Shown piece by piece: positions 13,210-13,923 of a stretch of 13,923 nt of DNA (the first letter of the stretch is position 1; every line of letters begins with the position of its first letter). The DNA comes from DATBHM01 sp036557505 (GTDB lineage Bacteria; Actinomycetota; UBA4738; JACQTL01). The stretch spans positions 1 to 13,923 of the forward strand of contig DATBHM010000221.1 in the NCBI GenBank assembly GCA_036557505.1, written 5' to 3'. Made by a program: the position numbers and the translations under genes. Below the pieces are notes generated by a model that searched no databases, was not told where the DNA came from, and saw only the letters and a program-made list of their open reading frames with translations.

Positions 13210-13923
13210 GCTCGTCGTCCTCGGGCGGCGTGCCCAGGTAGGCGGCGATGACATCGGGATCGCGGGCGACCTCCCTCGGCAGCCCGGAGAAGAGGACCTG
13301 GCCCTCGTCGAGCACCGTCACGCGATCGCTGATGGCCATGATGAACGAGACGTCGTGGTCGATGATCAGGATGCTCAGCCCGAGCCGTTGCCTGGTCGCG
13401 ACGAGGAGGTCGCGGAGCGCCCCGGTCTCCTCGTCGGCCAGCCCGGCGGCCGGCTCGTCGAGGAGGAGCAGCCGCGGGTTCGCCACGAGCGTCCGGGCGA
13501 TCTCGACCCGTCGTTGCAGACCGTAGGAGAGATCGGTCACCGGGACCCCCGAGAGGTCCAGGAGCCCGTGTGCGTCGAGGATGGCCTCCACGCGGGTCTG
13601 CCGCGCCACCGTGTGGTCCGCGGCGGTTCGGACGAGGCCGCTCTCGACGTTCTCGGCCACGGTCAGCCCCCGGAACAGGCGGAGGCTCTGGTAGGTCCGG
13701 GCCAGCCCGGCCCGCGCCCGCCGGGTGCGGCTCCATCCGGTGACGTCGCTGCCCTCGAAGACGACCGTCCCCGTGCTCGGCGCCAGGACGCCCGAGACGC
13801 AGTTCACCAGCGTCGTCTTGCCGGAGCCGTTTGGCCCGATGAGTCCCAGGGTCTCACCCGGCCCGACGTCCAGCGACACCGACCGGAGGGCGCGGACGCC
13901 TCCGAAGTTCCTGCTCAGCTGTT
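13202..13923 (-). CDS. livG: Branched-chain-amino-acid-type ABC transporter ATPase LivG, N terminus beyond window
   Basis: The reading frame is open to the right edge of the window, giving 239 residues; only about 10-15 are likely missing. The visible part begins QLSRNFGGVRALRSVSLDV, the usual LivG opening with the FGGV A-loop. It continues with Walker A GPNGSGKTT (around 13812-13840), RTYQSLRLFRGLTVAENV, the signature variant LSYGLQRRVEIARTL, Walker B LLLLDEPAAGL, and the switch IIDHDVSFIM with a normal His. LSYG in place of LSGG is common in LivG. A GTG at 13877-13879 lies within the conserved region and is not the start. It is the first visible gene of the leftward operon; the promoter and any substrate-binding protein must lie to the right or elsewhere. 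Confidence 0.93.
   Translation of the reverse strand, partial: QLSRNFGGVRALRSVSLDVGPGETLGLIGPNGSGKTTLVNCVSGVLAPSTGTVVFEGSDVTGWSRTRRARAGLARTYQSLRLFRGLTVAENVESGLVRTAADHTVARQTRVEAILDAHGLLDLSGVPVTDLSYGLQRRVEIARTLVANPRLLLLDEPAAGLADEETGALRDLLVATRQRLGLSILIIDHDVSFIMAISDRVTVLDEGQVLFSGLPREVARDPDVIAAYLGTPPEDDEHA

Overview
The window reads as a piece of a very GC-rich chromosome (about 70% G+C by eye, not computed), most likely from an actinomycete-type (Actinomycetota) bacterium, possibly uncultured. The basis is third-position G/C codon use, several GTG starts, a nadD-rsfS pair as found in Actinomycetota, and four-base ATGA/GTGA junctions. I cannot place it more precisely from sequence alone.

Left part (1-1053): the 3' end of nadD (NAD biosynthesis), rsfS (ribosome silencing factor), then a 71-residue dodecin-family protein with a strong Shine-Dalgarno site. 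A perfect 21-bp inverted repeat at 989-1033 separates the dodecin gene from the next, convergent gene.

Left-centre (1054-4593): one large minus-strand gene for a secreted, multidomain peptidase of 1132 residues. Its propeptide and overall fold look like subtilisin family S8. The subtilisin Asp/His positions are replaced, and the residues present (E258, D262, D373, S479) match the Ser-Glu-Asp machinery of sedolisins (S53). This is the most interesting protein in the window. A 141-bp divergent spacer follows; it carries a tandem 8-bp repeat and a possible leaderless promoter.

Centre (4594-9596): a plus-strand operon of a thiolase-superfamily enzyme, HyuA and HyuB (hydantoinase/5-oxoprolinase/acetone-carboxylase superfamily). 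The genes are 21 bp apart and then overlap by 4 bp.

Right part (9652-13923): a convergent minus-strand operon reading leftward: livG (its start lies outside the window), livF, livH, livM and an alpha/beta-hydrolase. Every junction overlaps by 4 or 8 bases. It encodes both ATPases and both permeases of a branched-chain-amino-acid-type (HAAT) ABC importer plus a small hydrolase. No periplasmic binding protein is in view.

Working model (inference): the importer brings in a small amide, ester or amino-acid-like compound. The hydrolase, the ATP-dependent HyuAB enzyme and the thiolase would then process it in the cytoplasm. The substrate cannot be read from the sequence. No tRNA, rRNA, CRISPR array or mobile element was recognised, and no stretch longer than 300 bases lacks a gene.
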